A stretch of DNA of 64,000 bases from Cyclobacteriaceae bacterium (GTDB lineage: Bacteria > Bacteroidota > Bacteroidia > Cytophagales > Cyclobacteriaceae), in the NCBI GenBank assembly GCA_019638235.1, contig JAHBUE010000001.1:1040492-1104491 (forward strand), written 5' to 3'. The position numbers and the translations under genes were made by a program. Below, one piece after another: positions 41,347 through 51,706 of this stretch. The notes under the pieces were generated by a model. That model had not been told where the DNA came from and did not search any database. It saw only the letters and a list, made by a program, of their open reading frames with translations. The first letter of the stretch is position 1. Every line of letters starts with the position of its first letter.

Positions 41347-44300
41347 TTACCGAACAATCAGTTTAAAAGTTTCCCCGGCATGTGTTCGCACAATGTATAA
41401 GCCCGGAGCAAGGTCTGACGTATCAAAGCCTTCAGCCTCGGCATACCGGCCAACTATCTGATTCAGGTTGTTGATTACTACCGCATTTACTTTCCGGTTA
41501 AACGTTACCCATTGTTTGCCTGCCGGGTTAGGGTAAACGATAAACGGATCGTCCCCACGCCTTACAGAACGCAGTATTGAGTAAGTGAATGTTCCGTCAA
41601 AATCAATTTGCTTTAAGCGATAGTACGACAGCCCCTGAAGCGGTTGCTCATCCAGCATACTGTAATCTGTTTTTTGCGATGTAGTGCCGGCTCCGTTTAT
41701 CCGTGCAATGGAAGTAAACTCAAAGCCATCTTTTGATCGCTCAACTTCAAACGCTTCATTATTCAGTTCGGATGCCGTGCGCCACTCAAGCAGTACAGAT
41801 GTTTCGGGTGTTATGCTTGCGCGGAACCACTCCAGTTCAACCGGCAACGGATTCAGCGCATCTGTGGAGGCTAACGTAAACGGGCTGAAAGTTGAAACTG
41901 CTGTAGCTGTCATAATCGTACCATTAGTGGCCGTTCCGGTTGTGCCGCCATTTCCTTCATCTACCCAGTTGGTGCCAGTCCAGCGGGTTACGCGCAAACT
42001 TGCCGGGTTGGTTATATAACCCGGATTACAAGCCGCCTCATTCCAGCTTAATGTTACCACTACATTTGATGCACCCACGTTTCTGTCGAGTGTCCAGTAT
42101 TCGCAGCCACTCACCGTCCAGAAGGATGGATCCCAAACAGCCGGGCTTCCCAACAAATGATTTTCGTTGAAGTATTGAGCCGTGAAAGCTTGCGTTGTGC
42201 CTGTTGGCGCTGACATAGAAATTGGCCTGTAAAATCCGTTATCGCCTATCGGGAAAGTAAAAGCATTATTTCCGGTTTTGCGCACGGGTCCGTCCACATA
42301 ACTCGCATCACTGGCGTCTGTTGCCGTAGCATTAATAGCAAAATTGAGATAGTTAACGGCATCGGTATGCAATACTCCTGATGTGAATAAAGCATTTGTA
42401 CTGATCGTAATATCGGTATCAAGCGTAACGGTATTAGAGGGCTTGTTCAGATTTATTCTTCTGAATATAGGAGCTGGTGTTCCTCCGGTTTTGTAAATCG
42501 TTTGAGGGTTAGTTCCTGTAAACTCCACTACGCCTGTACCGGCTGCAAGTGTAATAACGGCATTACCATCAATGGTAATGTCAGACGTAAATATGTTGGT
42601 TAAGTTGTAAGCGGGAAATAGTGCTCCGGACGATGTTTTTGAAAAGGTAACTGCTCCGTTAAAGGTATCTGGGGTAGTGTTCGATAGCAACCATTGTGCA
42701 GCACTGCTATTCGTGAGGATGGTTGTACCGTTGAATGTATTTCCTCCTGCGTTGTTGTTCGTGCCCGCTCCTGATTTTTCGATATATGCATCGCCATTGT
42801 AAGTACCGCCATCTAAATTTACCTGTGGCGACACGAAAGTTACATCACCATTAAAGGTTGTGCCTGTGCCTACCGTGAGTAATGCCGTTCCTGTGAGGGT
42901 TATGGTTTGCGGTGTGGCGCCAACCTGGGTTACCCTGCGAAACCTTAACTCGCCTGCTGTGAACGTACCAATGTTGAACGTTTGTCCGGCAGCCAGTTCA
43001 GCAAAACCACCAGCCGAATTTCCAATGATGATTCCATTACCGGCAGTATTGGTGAAAGTAACCGAGCCGTTAAACTGATTGCCCGCAGAGTTGTCCCCAA
43101 ATCGTAACCAGTTTGTACCGGTATTGGTTGCGTTAAGTGCTGCATTAAAAGTATCCGGGTTGGTGCCGGCTAATATGAACTGGCCCGGGCCTGAATTTGC
43201 GATGGTTGTAATACTATTAAAGGTATTACCTCCTGTGCTGGTGTTATCAGTAGCGCCTGTTTTTTCGATATGTGCTGTGTTATTATACGTGCCGCCCTGA
43301 AGAAATACCTGAGGCGCCCTGAAATCAACCGAACCGTTAAAGATTATACTGGTACCCAGGATAAGTCTTGAATTTCCTGACAATAAGAGAGTTTGCGGGG
43401 TTGTGCCAAGCTGCGTAAATCGCCTGATGATGAGGTCACCAGTTGTAAATCCACTGCCGCCTACCGTTATAGTTCTTCCTGAAGCAAGGGTGGCGGTACC
43501 ACCGGCACGTTCACTGAAATAGACTCCACCGCCAAAGGTTGAGTTGACAATTATGTTTCCGTTGAATGCCGTTCCGGGAATATTATCAGCCATGCGTATT
43601 GTTCCTGCTCCGGTATTCAATAGTGTTAAATCGTTGTTAAACTGATCAAGCACACTAACAGCAAACCTGAAATAGTTGCTGCCTGAATTGGCAATAGTGG
43701 TAATGCCATTAAAAATGTTACCACCATTACTGTCGTTTCCGGTGGCGCCTGTTTTTTCTAAGTGCGTTGTTCCGTTAAAGGTTGTGCCATTCAACTCAAA
43801 TTGTGGTGAGCGAAAATCCAGATCGCCATTGAAGGTAGCCTCGGGGCCTAATTGGAGTAAAGCTGTACCGGTTAACAGTAATGTTTGAGGCTCTGCCCCA
43901 AGTTGTGTAAATCTTCGCAGGCTTAAAAACCCGCTGCTGTACCCCAAACCTCCGGTAAGCAGCGACCCCCCGGCAGCGAGCGTAGCAGACGAGCCTGCCT
44001 GGGCGGCAATATAGATGCCTGTACTGCCTAATGTGGCGTTGAAAATAATATCTCCGTTAAACTCATTACCCGGTACACTGCGGGCAATAGAAATCAGGTT
44101 CGATCCGGTGTTTGTAAGCGTCAGGTCGTCATTAAATATATCGGGCTCATTCTGGGCCGAATAGAAATAACCGCTGCCCGAATGAGTCAACGAAGTTGGG
44201 CCGTTAAATATGTTGCCGCCCCTGCTTGCATTATCCCCGGCCCCTGTTTTTTCAAGCAGGGCTATTCCATTCATGGTAACGCCATTCAGTAGCAATTGTG

Positions 44301-47300
44301 GGGATTTGAAATCAATATCACCGTCAAACGAAGAGGAAGGGCCGAGGGTTAAAATCGCAATGCCGGAAAGTGCGAGTGTCTGGGCTGTAGGGCCTACTTG
44401 TGTGAACCGCATCAGGCGAATGTCGCCACTGATAACACCGGATGAGCCTACGCCAATGGTGCGTCCTGCTGCAAGCGTTGACGTGGCGTTGGTTTCCTGT
44501 CCAAACCAAATACCTCCGCCAAACGTGGAGTTCAGTTCGATGTTCCCGTTAAACTCATTCCCGGCAGAGTTGTAGGCCAGTTGAATGGTCGATGCCCCTG
44601 AGTTGATTATAGCCAGGGTAGAGTTGAAAATATCCGGATTAGTGCTTCCTGTACGCAGGCGGGCATCACCGGAATTGACAAGGGTTGCTGTAGAATTGAA
44701 AATATTGCCACCTGTACCGTCATCCGTTCCAACACTGGTCTTTTCAAGATAGGCTGTACCGTTGTAGGTGGTTCCGTTCAGGAGCAACTGGGGAGATGAG
44801 AAAGTAACATCGCCATCAAATTCAGAAGAAGGCCCCAGCCGAAGGATTCCTGTTCCGGTAAGCATTACGGTTTGAGGTACTGTACCAACCTGCCTGAAAC
44901 GATAAAGGTTTAATGAGCCGCTGGAAAACGGACCGACTGAAATAGACCCGTTCAGTACGGAACTTGCAGAAGCGCTGGTGTTGAATGTAACGCCTGCTGT
45001 ACCACCACTGTTGGATATCGAGATATCTCCATTGTAGGTAGATGTGCCGTTGGTACCCATGTGAATGAGCGTGGAAGGATGACTGTTGGATGAGTTGATG
45101 ATCACCGGGCCATCAAATGTGGCATGTGAACCTGCGCCCTCTAAGAAGCGGTAATCGCTTCGTAATGTTCCCATGTTGTTGATGGTAAGTGCACCCCCTA
45201 CCAACAGGCCGGTGTTGGGGTGATTGCCCACCAAGTATGACCATTGATTGGAACCTCCGGATTTATTCGAGTTCAAGGTAAGGTCTGAGGCAAACTCGGT
45301 GGTTTCTCCATCGTGGTTGTGCGCGAAGTAAAAGTAGTAGCTTCCGGTATTGTTAAAGGTGGTCTCACTCAGAAACTGATCACGTGAACCACTGCCCGTC
45401 ATAAGATACCCTGAACCGCTGTTGGTTATTGTGGTTACTCCTGTAAATATATTTCCCCCGGTGCCGGCATCATCTGAGCTTCCTGTTTTTTCAAAATTAC
45501 CTGTTCCTGCGTACGTACAGCCATTAAGAAACAGCCGGGGCGAAACAAAATTTACATCGCCCTCAAAAGCTGAATTTGGCCCTACACGTAAGGTGGTTCC
45601 GGTATTCGTAAGCGTGAGGTTATGAGGGAATGCCCCTACCTGTGTAAACCTGTAAAGATTTAATGAACCGCTCGAAAACGTGCCTAAGGAAACAGCTCCG
45701 TTCAACACAGAGCTTGCAGAAGCGTTGGCATTGAAAGTAACGCCTGCCGAACCACCATCGTTAACAATATGAATATCTCCGTGGTATGCGGAGGTTCCAT
45801 TTGTACTCATGGCGATTGATGTTGAGGCATGGGTGTTTGTTGCGTTAATGGTTACGGTGCCGTTGTACGTTGCTGTGCCTCCGCCCCCGTTAAGAAAACG
45901 ATGGTTGCTTTGCAGCGCACCGGCACAATTTATAGTAACATCTCCACCAAAAGATAAGTTGGTGTTAGCGCCTTCGGCTACCAGGAATGACCAACCATCA
46001 TCGCCACCTGTTTTATTTGTATTGAATGTTACATCGTTAGCGAATGAAGTTGTTTGTCCGCTGTGATTATTGGCAATTACGATGCGATAACTCCCCGTAT
46101 TATTAAATGTAGTCGAAGCATTAAATTGATCCGCTGTTCCGTTACCAAACATGAGTTGGCCAGACCCACTATTAGTTATTGTCGTAACTCCATTAAAAAT
46201 ATTACCCCCGATGCTATTATTAGCTGTGGCGCCTGTCTTTTCTAAGTTAGCTATTCCCTGAATAGTAGCTCCGTTAAGCAGAAGTTGTGGTGCACGTAGA
46301 TCAACGTTGCCACCAAACGTTGTGGCGGGGCCGATTTGTAACAGTGCAGAAACTCCGGTAAGAACAAGGTTTGTTGCGCCTGTACCTGTTTGTGTAAAAT
46401 TTCTGAACCTAAGCTGGCCAATATCAAAACCACCTGCACCAATGCTGATGGTTCCGTTGCCAAAGGCTACGCTTCCGGTTCCGGTGCTAAATTGGAGATT
46501 GTTGTTGGTAGTGTTGCTGATCGAAAGGTCTCCGTTCATTACCACGTCACCATCATTGCCCCAGAAAAATTCCCCTGGCGCAGTTGGGGCATTATTGATG
46601 ATAACATCACCATTAAACGTGGCGAGGGTGCCGGCATCGTAACTTATATGTATATCACTTGCATTTCCGGCATTATTCACAGTAGTAGTACCATTAATGG
46701 TAACTGAAGCGCCACTATTCCGACTGATCTGAATGCGACTCTGAACATCCACCACCGAAGTATTGTTTAGCGTCAGGTCTCCGTGGAAAATATTGTCGGC
46801 CGTACTGCTCCCTATCCGTATCCTTCCTCCCCCTGTGTTGTTAAAGACAGCATTGCCATGAAAAATATCCCCCGCATCAGCAGCAGTGTTTCCCAAGTGA
46901 ATATCACCGGGTCCATCGTTATTAAACGTTACAGCCTGGAATGTATTCCCCCCGCGCGAGCCGATTGAGGCGGAGCCTGTTTGCGTAAATACACTTGTTT
47001 CATTGAATGTACTGCTGTTGAAGATGATTCCTTCGGAAGTAAATATCAACGGTGCGTTGAAAGCGCTATTAGGCCCAAGGGTCAATCGTGCACCGGGGTT
47101 TCCCGACAGCGTGAGGCTTTGAGGCGTGCTTCCAACCTGCGTAAAATTTGCCAGCGACAGGTTCCGGCAACCGGATGCCCCGCACGTAACGGAAACCGTT
47201 CGCGTGTCGGCCAGGGTTGATGTGCCGCCATTGGAACCGAACAAGGCATTGCCCGTGCCGTTATAGTTGACCGTAATGTTTCCGTTGAATTGCGTACCGG

Positions 47301-47949
47301 CAGCATCACGTGCTAAAGCAATGCTCCCGGTTCCATTGATGTTGAGAATCACATCCGAAAATGTATCGGGATTGGTTACAGCAAAGCGCAGTTCGCCTCC
47401 GCCCAATGTGGTTACAGTTAATGTATTGTTGAATGTATTGCCGCCCTGCCCGTTATAGTTGTTGTTATCTGTTTTGGTAATGTTTACGGTTCCGTTAAAG
47501 GTTGATCCGCTAAAATTCAGTCCGGCCGTGCTGCCATCAACCGGAACATCAAACTGTGTTCCGCTAAAAGTTGTTGTTCCTGAAACATCGAGGGCTAACG
47601 TTGCGCCTGTTCCTGAATTTATGGTTCCCCCGGCAAAAGTGTTGGTTCCCGTTGTTGTAAGAGTCCGGTTTCCGGGAAGGTCAATAATACCGGTAAACGT
47701 AGCATTGATAGTTATGGCAGTAAGGCTTGGCGAAATGTCCAGAATACAATCGCCTGAACCAAGGTTATTAAAAATGGCTGTGTTGCCCGCAATGGGCACA
47801 GAGGCTCCGCCAGCCCCTCCCGAGCCAGTTGACCAGTTAGCGGGGTCGCTCCAATTGCCGGGGGTAGAGGCGACCCAAAACCGATTTTGGGCAAACCCGG
47901 CAATCGTTATAAAAAGCACTAAAATTGATAGAATAAAGCCTTTTTTCAT
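41347..47949 (-). CDS. Giant repeat protein secreted by the type IX system
   Basis: 2200 residues. Signal peptide ISILVLFITIAGFAQ-like at the N-terminus, then a Trp/Asn-rich NRFWVASTPGNWSDPANWS start. Residues about 270-1840 are tandem repeats, each beginning FTQVG-like (about residues 269, 518, 769, 1017, 1184, 1347, 1510, 1671) and rich in Asn/Gly/Thr (GGNIFNGTTTITNSGSG, FNGDVTF, LLLNGTTYNG), suggesting a beta-helix or beta-solenoid. The first three units are about 250 residues and the later ones about 165. The end (PVELEWFRASITPETSVLLEW...YPNPAG...GLYIVRTHAGETFKLIVR) is a type A T9SS sorting domain. Probably a surface adhesin or structural protein. Confidence 0.92.
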   Translation of the reverse strand: MKKGFILSILVLFITIAGFAQNRFWVASTPGNWSDPANWSTGSGGAGGASVPIAGNTAIFNNLGSGDCILDISPSLTAITINATFTGIIDLPGNRTLTTTGTNTFAGGTINSGTGATLALDVSGTTTFSGTQFDVPVDGSTAGLNFSGSTFNGTVNITKTDNNNYNGQGGNTFNNTLTVTTLGGGELRFAVTNPDTFSDVILNINGTGSIALARDAAGTQFNGNITVNYNGTGNALFGSNGGTSTLADTRTVSVTCGASGCRNLSLANFTQVGSTPQSLTLSGNPGARLTLGPNSAFNAPLIFTSEGIIFNSSTFNETSVFTQTGSASIGSRGGNTFQAVTFNNDGPGDIHLGNTAADAGDIFHGNAVFNNTGGGRIRIGSSTADNIFHGDLTLNNTSVVDVQSRIQISRNSGASVTINGTTTVNNAGNASDIHISYDAGTLATFNGDVIINNAPTAPGEFFWGNDGDVVMNGDLSISNTTNNNLQFSTGTGSVAFGNGTISIGAGGFDIGQLRFRNFTQTGTGATNLVLTGVSALLQIGPATTFGGNVDLRAPQLLLNGATIQGIANLEKTGATANNSIGGNIFNGVTTITNSGSGQLMFGNGTADQFNASTTFNNTGSYRIVIANNHSGQTTSFANDVTFNTNKTGGDDGWSFLVAEGANTNLSFGGDVTINCAGALQSNHRFLNGGGGTATYNGTVTINATNTHASTSIAMSTNGTSAYHGDIHIVNDGGSAGVTFNANASASSVLNGAVSLGTFSSGSLNLYRFTQVGAFPHNLTLTNTGTTLRVGPNSAFEGDVNFVSPRLFLNGCTYAGTGNFEKTGSSDDAGTGGNIFTGVTTITNSGSGYLMTGSGSRDQFLSETTFNNTGSYYFYFAHNHDGETTEFASDLTLNSNKSGGSNQWSYLVGNHPNTGLLVGGALTINNMGTLRSDYRFLEGAGSHATFDGPVIINSSNSHPSTLIHMGTNGTSTYNGDISISNSGGTAGVTFNTSASASSVLNGSISVGPFSSGSLNLYRFRQVGTVPQTVMLTGTGILRLGPSSEFDGDVTFSSPQLLLNGTTYNGTAYLEKTSVGTDDGTGGNIFNSTATLVNSGDARLRTGSTNPDIFNSTLAIINSGASTIQLAYNSAGNEFNGNIELNSTFGGGIWFGQETNATSTLAAGRTIGVGSSGVISGDIRLMRFTQVGPTAQTLALSGIAILTLGPSSSFDGDIDFKSPQLLLNGVTMNGIALLEKTGAGDNASRGGNIFNGPTSLTHSGSGYFYSAQNEPDIFNDDLTLTNTGSNLISIARSVPGNEFNGDIIFNATLGSTGIYIAAQAGSSATLAAGGSLLTGGLGYSSGFLSLRRFTQLGAEPQTLLLTGTALLQLGPEATFNGDLDFRSPQFELNGTTFNGTTHLEKTGATGNDSNGGNIFNGITTIANSGSNYFRFAVSVLDQFNNDLTLLNTGAGTIRMADNIPGTAFNGNIIVNSTFGGGVYFSERAGGTATLASGRTITVGGSGFTTGDLIIRRFTQLGTTPQTLLLSGNSRLILGTSIIFNGSVDFRAPQVFLQGGTYNNTAHIEKTGATDNTSTGGNTFNSITTIANSGPGQFILAGTNPDTFNAALNATNTGTNWLRFGDNSAGNQFNGSVTFTNTAGNGIIIGNSAGGFAELAAGQTFNIGTFTAGELRFRRVTQVGATPQTITLTGTALLTVGTGTTFNGDVTFVSPQVNLDGGTYNGDAYIEKSGAGTNNNAGGNTFNGTTILTNSSAAQWLLSNTTPDTFNGAVTFSKTSSGALFPAYNLTNIFTSDITIDGNAVITLAAGTGVVEFTGTNPQTIYKTGGTPAPIFRRINLNKPSNTVTLDTDITISTNALFTSGVLHTDAVNYLNFAINATATDASDASYVDGPVRKTGNNAFTFPIGDNGFYRPISMSAPTGTTQAFTAQYFNENHLLGSPAVWDPSFWTVSGCEYWTLDRNVGASNVVVTLSWNEAACNPGYITNPASLRVTRWTGTNWVDEGNGGTTGTATNGTIMTATAVSTFSPFTLASTDALNPLPVELEWFRASITPETSVLLEWRTASELNNEAFEVERSKDGFEFTSIARINGAGTTSQKTDYSMLDEQPLQGLSYYRLKQIDFDGTFTYSILRSVRRGDDPFIVYPNPAGKQWVTFNRKVNAVVINNLNQIVGRYAEAEGFDTSDLAPGLYIVRTHAGETFKLIVR

Positions 47950-48164
47950 GGATGGTAAGTACAGTTGGTTCTATAATAATATTATATAATGTTATCAGGG
48001 CTGTTCAATTAACCGGTCAAAGTAAATATTAAATATGAAATTTTTAAACTAAGTAACTGAAAAACAGGTGTTTTATACCCGCAAAGGTTTAGTGCGGCCG
48101 GTATGTGATTTCTGGCGAACTTTATTCGCCCCCGGTGCGTACATTTCGTTTCAGATATATATCT
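47950..48164. other. Intergenic, divergent promoters expected
   Basis: 215 bp with no gene. AT-rich near 47970-48060. On the minus strand TTACTTTG (48018-48025) is one base from TAnnTTTG and could serve the giant gene. No repeat element is recognised. Confidence 0.35.
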
Positions 48165-49031
48165 ATGCGAAAGAAAAAAGACAAAACACCGCTCGTATTG
48201 AAGCTCATCCGGTGGGCATACCCCAAGATGGAATTTATAGCTCAGCCTTTGGCACAACGGTTATTTGCCGCACTGTTTTTTACGCCATTCAGGTACACGG
48301 CCACTGAAAAAGAACGAAAGGCTGAAACGTTTGGCGAAAAATTTAGCCTTACCGCTGCCGGTAAAAAAATTCAATGCTACCGCTGGGGCAAGTCCGAAAA
48401 AACTGTTTTGGTGGTTCACGGCTGGGCTGGTCGTGCTACGCAGTTCAGGCGGTTTGTTAAGCCCCTCACAAAAGCGGGGTACCAGGTGGTGGGGTTCGAT
48501 GGCCCCGCTCATGGGCAATCGGAAGGGAAAAAGACAACCATAGTTGAGTTTGAAGCTGTGTTGAAAGAACTCTATAAAGTAACGGGCGAGCCAGAGGCCA
48601 TCATTGCGCATTCGTTTGGTGGAGGTGCTGTATTGTTTGCCGCGAAGAATGGTTTGCCTGTAAAGAAACTCATTAACATTGCCAGCCCTACCATTGCCGA
48701 TGAAATTATCAACACCTACCTGAAAGCCATTCGCGGCTCGGAGAAAACAAAAGCATTTTTTAAAGATTTCATTCAGAAAAAATATGGGCAACCATTTGAT
48801 GAGTTTACCGCATTGGAAATAATCAAACACATTAAACAACCACCGGAACTGTTACTTGTGCATGATGAAAACGACCATGAGGTTACTCTGGAACATCCGT
48901 TAGCCCTGCGCAAGGCTTACCCGTCTGCGCAACTGTTGCAAACCAAGGGCCTGGGGCATACCCGCATTTTGAAAGATGATACTGTTATCCGCCAAATCGT
49001 AACATTTATTGGGGGTGATGCGTCATTGTAA
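48165..49031 (+). CDS. Alpha/beta hydrolase
   Basis: 288 residues from ATG 48165, which gives the normal start; an upstream extension to 48105 lacks similarity to anything. Catalytic elements: oxyanion VVHGWAGRATQF, nucleophile elbow AHSFGGG (Ser), Asp in VHDENDHEV and His in LGHTRIL. The first 60 residues carry a hydrophobic helix (LFAALFFTPF) that may tether it to the membrane. The substrate is unknown. Confidence 0.9.
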   Translation: MRKKKDKTPLVLKLIRWAYPKMEFIAQPLAQRLFAALFFTPFRYTATEKERKAETFGEKFSLTAAGKKIQCYRWGKSEKTVLVVHGWAGRATQFRRFVKPLTKAGYQVVGFDGPAHGQSEGKKTTIVEFEAVLKELYKVTGEPEAIIAHSFGGGAVLFAAKNGLPVKKLINIASPTIADEIINTYLKAIRGSEKTKAFFKDFIQKKYGQPFDEFTALEIIKHIKQPPELLLVHDENDHEVTLEHPLALRKAYPSAQLLQTKGLGHTRILKDDTVIRQIVTFIGGDASL

Positions 49032-49143
49032 AAACACTGTTCCGGTGTAATTTCGGCTGTTGGGCAAACACTAATGGGCGTAGCCGTTTACAAGGGCGTG
49101 TAACCGTTGGGAAAGTATCCGGTAAATAAGCCTGAAAAGGCGT

Positions 49144-49151
49144 TATTTTTG
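49144..49151 (+). promoter_or_regulatory. Candidate -7 box for the ABC ATPase gene
   Basis: TATTTTTG fits TAnnTTTG exactly, 58 bp upstream of the ATG at 49209. No clear -33 box. Confidence 0.35.
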
Positions 49152-49208
49152 GTTGAAACCGAACATTAATAGAACTATCATAAACATTCATTCATCGTTA
49201 TACTAAGT

Positions 49209-49925
49209 ATGAAAATCATCGAAACACAAAATATCTCCAAGATTTACATTATGGGCACTACCGAAGTGCGGGCGTTGCAATCCGTTTCCATAAGTATCGA
49301 CAAGGGCGAGTACGTTGCCTTTATGGGGCCTTCGGGTTCGGGTAAATCAACACTGATGAATATTGTAGGATGTTTAGATACGCCAAGCGGAGGCACGTAT
49401 ATGCTCAACAACCAGTTGGTAAGCGACATGACGGAGAATGAATTAGCCGAGGTGCGTAACAAAGAAATCGGGTTTGTGTTTCAAACGTTTAACCTGTTGC
49501 CCCGTGCTACGGCATTAGAGAACGTGGCGCTTCCGTTAATTTATGCCGGCTACGGAAAATCTGAACGCGAAGAAATGGCGCATGCCGCATTGGATAATGT
49601 TGGCCTGGGCGACCGGTGGCATCACAAACCCAACGAACTTTCGGGTGGGCAGCGCCAACGGGTGGCCATTGCGCGCGCCCTGGTAAATAATCCGTCCATC
49701 ATCCTGGCCGATGAACCAACCGGTAACTTAGACTCCAAAACGTCTTACGACATTATGAATCTTTTCCAGGAACTACACGACCGGGGTAATACTATTATTA
49801 TGGTAACGCACGAAGATGACATAGCCCATTACGCACACCGTATTATTCGTTTGCGCGATGGTCTGGTTGAGTGGGATAAGAAGAATGAGCACGTAACCCG
49901 TGGCAAACCGGTAGAGGCGCATTAA
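49209..49925 (+). CDS. ABC transporter ATP-binding protein, MacB/LolD type
   Basis: 238 residues. Walker [10 protein letters not shown] (40-48), Q-loop VFQTFNLLP, signature LSGGQRQR, Walker [14 protein letters not shown] and His-switch MVTHE are intact. The sequence groups with MacB/LolD/FtsE-like ATPases that drive lipoprotein release or mechanotransmission. No permease gene is adjacent, so its partner is elsewhere. Confidence 0.93.
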   Translation: MKIIETQNISKIYIMGTTEVRALQSVSISIDKGEYVAFMGPSGSGKSTLMNIVGCLDTPSGGTYMLNNQLVSDMTENELAEVRNKEIGFVFQTFNLLPRATALENVALPLIYAGYGKSEREEMAHAALDNVGLGDRWHHKPNELSGGQRQRVAIARALVNNPSIILADEPTGNLDSKTSYDIMNLFQELHDRGNTIIMVTHEDDIAHYAHRIIRLRDGLVEWDKKNEHVTRGKPVEAH

Positions 49926-49995
49926 TTCAAGATTTTAAATTTCAGATTTCAAATTGACGCCAAAAATTTGAAACTTGAGATTTGAAATATTCCTG

Positions 49996-50544
49996 ATGAA
50001 AATCTATACCAAAACAGGCGATACAGGCAGCACCTCTTTGTTTGGTGGCCAGCGTGTGTCAAAAGCCGATTTGCGCATTGAAGCGTATGGCACTGTCGAT
50101 GAACTGAACGCGCACGTAGGATTGTTGCGCGACCAGGAAGTAAATAAAAAACGTGAGGGCATCCTGGTTGAAATACAAGACCGTTTGTTTACGATGGGTT
50201 CCATCCTGGCAGTTGCACCGGGCAACACAAAAGTGAAAGTTCCTTCCCTGAACGAAGAAGACATTACGTATTTAGAAAAGGAAATTGACGCTATGGATGC
50301 GCAGCTTCCGCCTATGCGTTCATTTGTACTTCCGGGTGGTCATCCGTCTGTTTCGGTTTGCCACATTACCCGAACAGTTTGCCGCAGGGCCGAACGTTTG
50401 GTAATTGCATTGGATGCCGCTGAGCAAGTTGATGTGCTGGTGATTAAATACCTCAACCGGCTTTCTGATTTTCTGTTTATGCTATCGCGTAAGCTAACAC
50501 AGGAACTGGGCGCAACTGAAACACCATGGACTCCGAGGATGTGA
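49996..50544 (+). CDS. Corrinoid adenosyltransferase, PduO type
   Basis: 182 residues from ATG 49996 (MKIYTKTGDTGSTS), the standard start. It transfers adenosyl from ATP to cob(I)alamin, giving coenzyme B12. Motifs: TKTGDTG...LFGGQRVSKADLRIEAYGTVDELNA and RTVCRRAERLV, which bind ATP and the corrin. Length is normal. It supplies B12-dependent mutases; none is in the window. Confidence 0.95.
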   Translation: MKIYTKTGDTGSTSLFGGQRVSKADLRIEAYGTVDELNAHVGLLRDQEVNKKREGILVEIQDRLFTMGSILAVAPGNTKVKVPSLNEEDITYLEKEIDAMDAQLPPMRSFVLPGGHPSVSVCHITRTVCRRAERLVIALDAAEQVDVLVIKYLNRLSDFLFMLSRKLTQELGATETPWTPRM

Positions 50545-50641
50545 TTATGATGGTTCTTCGAGGGAATTAATCCTAACATGCGTTAGCCCTGTTCGGAATT
50601 ATCTTTGTATCTTGCGCACAAGTAAAATCCTTCAGAAAAAT

Positions 50642-51706
50642 ATGGTAGAAACGATGAAAATTGCAACAGAACGGGTGCAACAGTCGCGGATAGGTGAGGT
50701 TGATTTCTCTGATATTCCGTTTGGTAAAATTTATACCGACCACATGTTTATGGCCGACTGCAAAAAAGGAGAGTGGAGCAACTTCCGTATAAAACCGTAT
50801 GGGTATATGCCCATCAGCCCGGCTACACCTGCAATTCATTATGGCCAGGGAATTTTTGAAGGGATGAAGGCATACAAAGGCCCGAATGGCGAGGCGCTTG
50901 TTTTTCGTCCGTTGGATAACTGGAAGCGATTGAATATTTCGGGCGAGCGTTTGTGTATGCAACCTGTTCCGGAAGATTTATTTATGGAAAGTCTTTCTGC
51001 ATTGGTTGATTTAGACAGGGCGTGGATACCCGAAGCGGCAGGCTCCTCTTTATATATTCGTCCGTTCTTGTTTTCTTCTGATGAGTATATCGGCATCAGG
51101 CCTTCGGAAGATTTTACATTTATGATTATTCTTTCTCCGGTTGGAGCATATTACTCTACACCGGTTAAAGTATGTATCGAAACACATTATACACGGGCAG
51201 CGCAAGGCGGCACCGGGTATGCCAAGGCGGGTGGTAATTATGCTGCGGCTATTTACCCGGCCTGGTTGGCGCAGAAAAAAGGGTATCATCAGCTTTTATG
51301 GACAGACGGAAAGACCCACGAATACATTGAGGAGTCGGGTACCATGAATGTTATGTTTATGATTGATGATGTGTTGGTAACACCTGCATTAAGCGACTCC
51401 ATTTTGGCCGGCATTACCCGCGATAGCGTATTGCAAATAGCCCGTATGTGGGGCATGAAGGTGGAAGAACGGAAAGTATCCGTAAAGGAATTGGTTGAAG
51501 GAATTGAAAACGGAAAAGTAACAGAAGTTTTTGGTGTGGGCACAGCCGCCACTATTGCACACATTGAATTGGTAGGGTATAACGGTAAGGATTATTATCT
51601 TCCGCCTGTAGAGCAACGCACATTCTCCAATAAAGTATATGCCGAGTTGGAGGGTATCAAACGCGGCCAGAAGCCCGACCCGTTTGGATGGATAGTAAAA
51701 ATGTAA
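50642..51706 (+). CDS. ilvE: Branched-chain amino acid aminotransferase
   Basis: 354 residues from ATG 50642; an earlier TTG at 50612 is less likely. PLP fold-type IV: SPATPAIHYGQGIFEGMKAYKG, LYIRPFLFSSDEYIG, and GTGYAKAGGNYAAAIYPAWLA with the Schiff-base Lys region, then ESGTMNVMFM. It performs the last step of Leu, Ile and Val synthesis and the first of their catabolism. It fits functionally with the leu and thr operons further along. Confidence 0.96.
   Translation: MVETMKIATERVQQSRIGEVDFSDIPFGKIYTDHMFMADCKKGEWSNFRIKPYGYMPISPATPAIHYGQGIFEGMKAYKGPNGEALVFRPLDNWKRLNISGERLCMQPVPEDLFMESLSALVDLDRAWIPEAAGSSLYIRPFLFSSDEYIGIRPSEDFTFMIILSPVGAYYSTPVKVCIETHYTRAAQGGTGYAKAGGNYAAAIYPAWLAQKKGYHQLLWTDGKTHEYIEESGTMNVMFMIDDVLVTPALSDSILAGITRDSVLQIARMWGMKVEERKVSVKELVEGIENGKVTEVFGVGTAATIAHIELVGYNGKDYYLPPVEQRTFSNKVYAELEGIKRGQKPDPFGWIVKM

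Noticed and set aside
41347..47949. CRISPR or tandem DNA repeat region
   Set aside because: The repetition is in a continuous 2200-codon reading frame with signal peptide and sorting domain.
47459..47989. 176-codon plus-strand ORF, and several others between 41684 and 47500
   Set aside because: Antisense shadows of the repeat protein; the composition (Val/Pro/Leu) mirrors its Asn/Gly/Thr codons, and they recur with the repeats.
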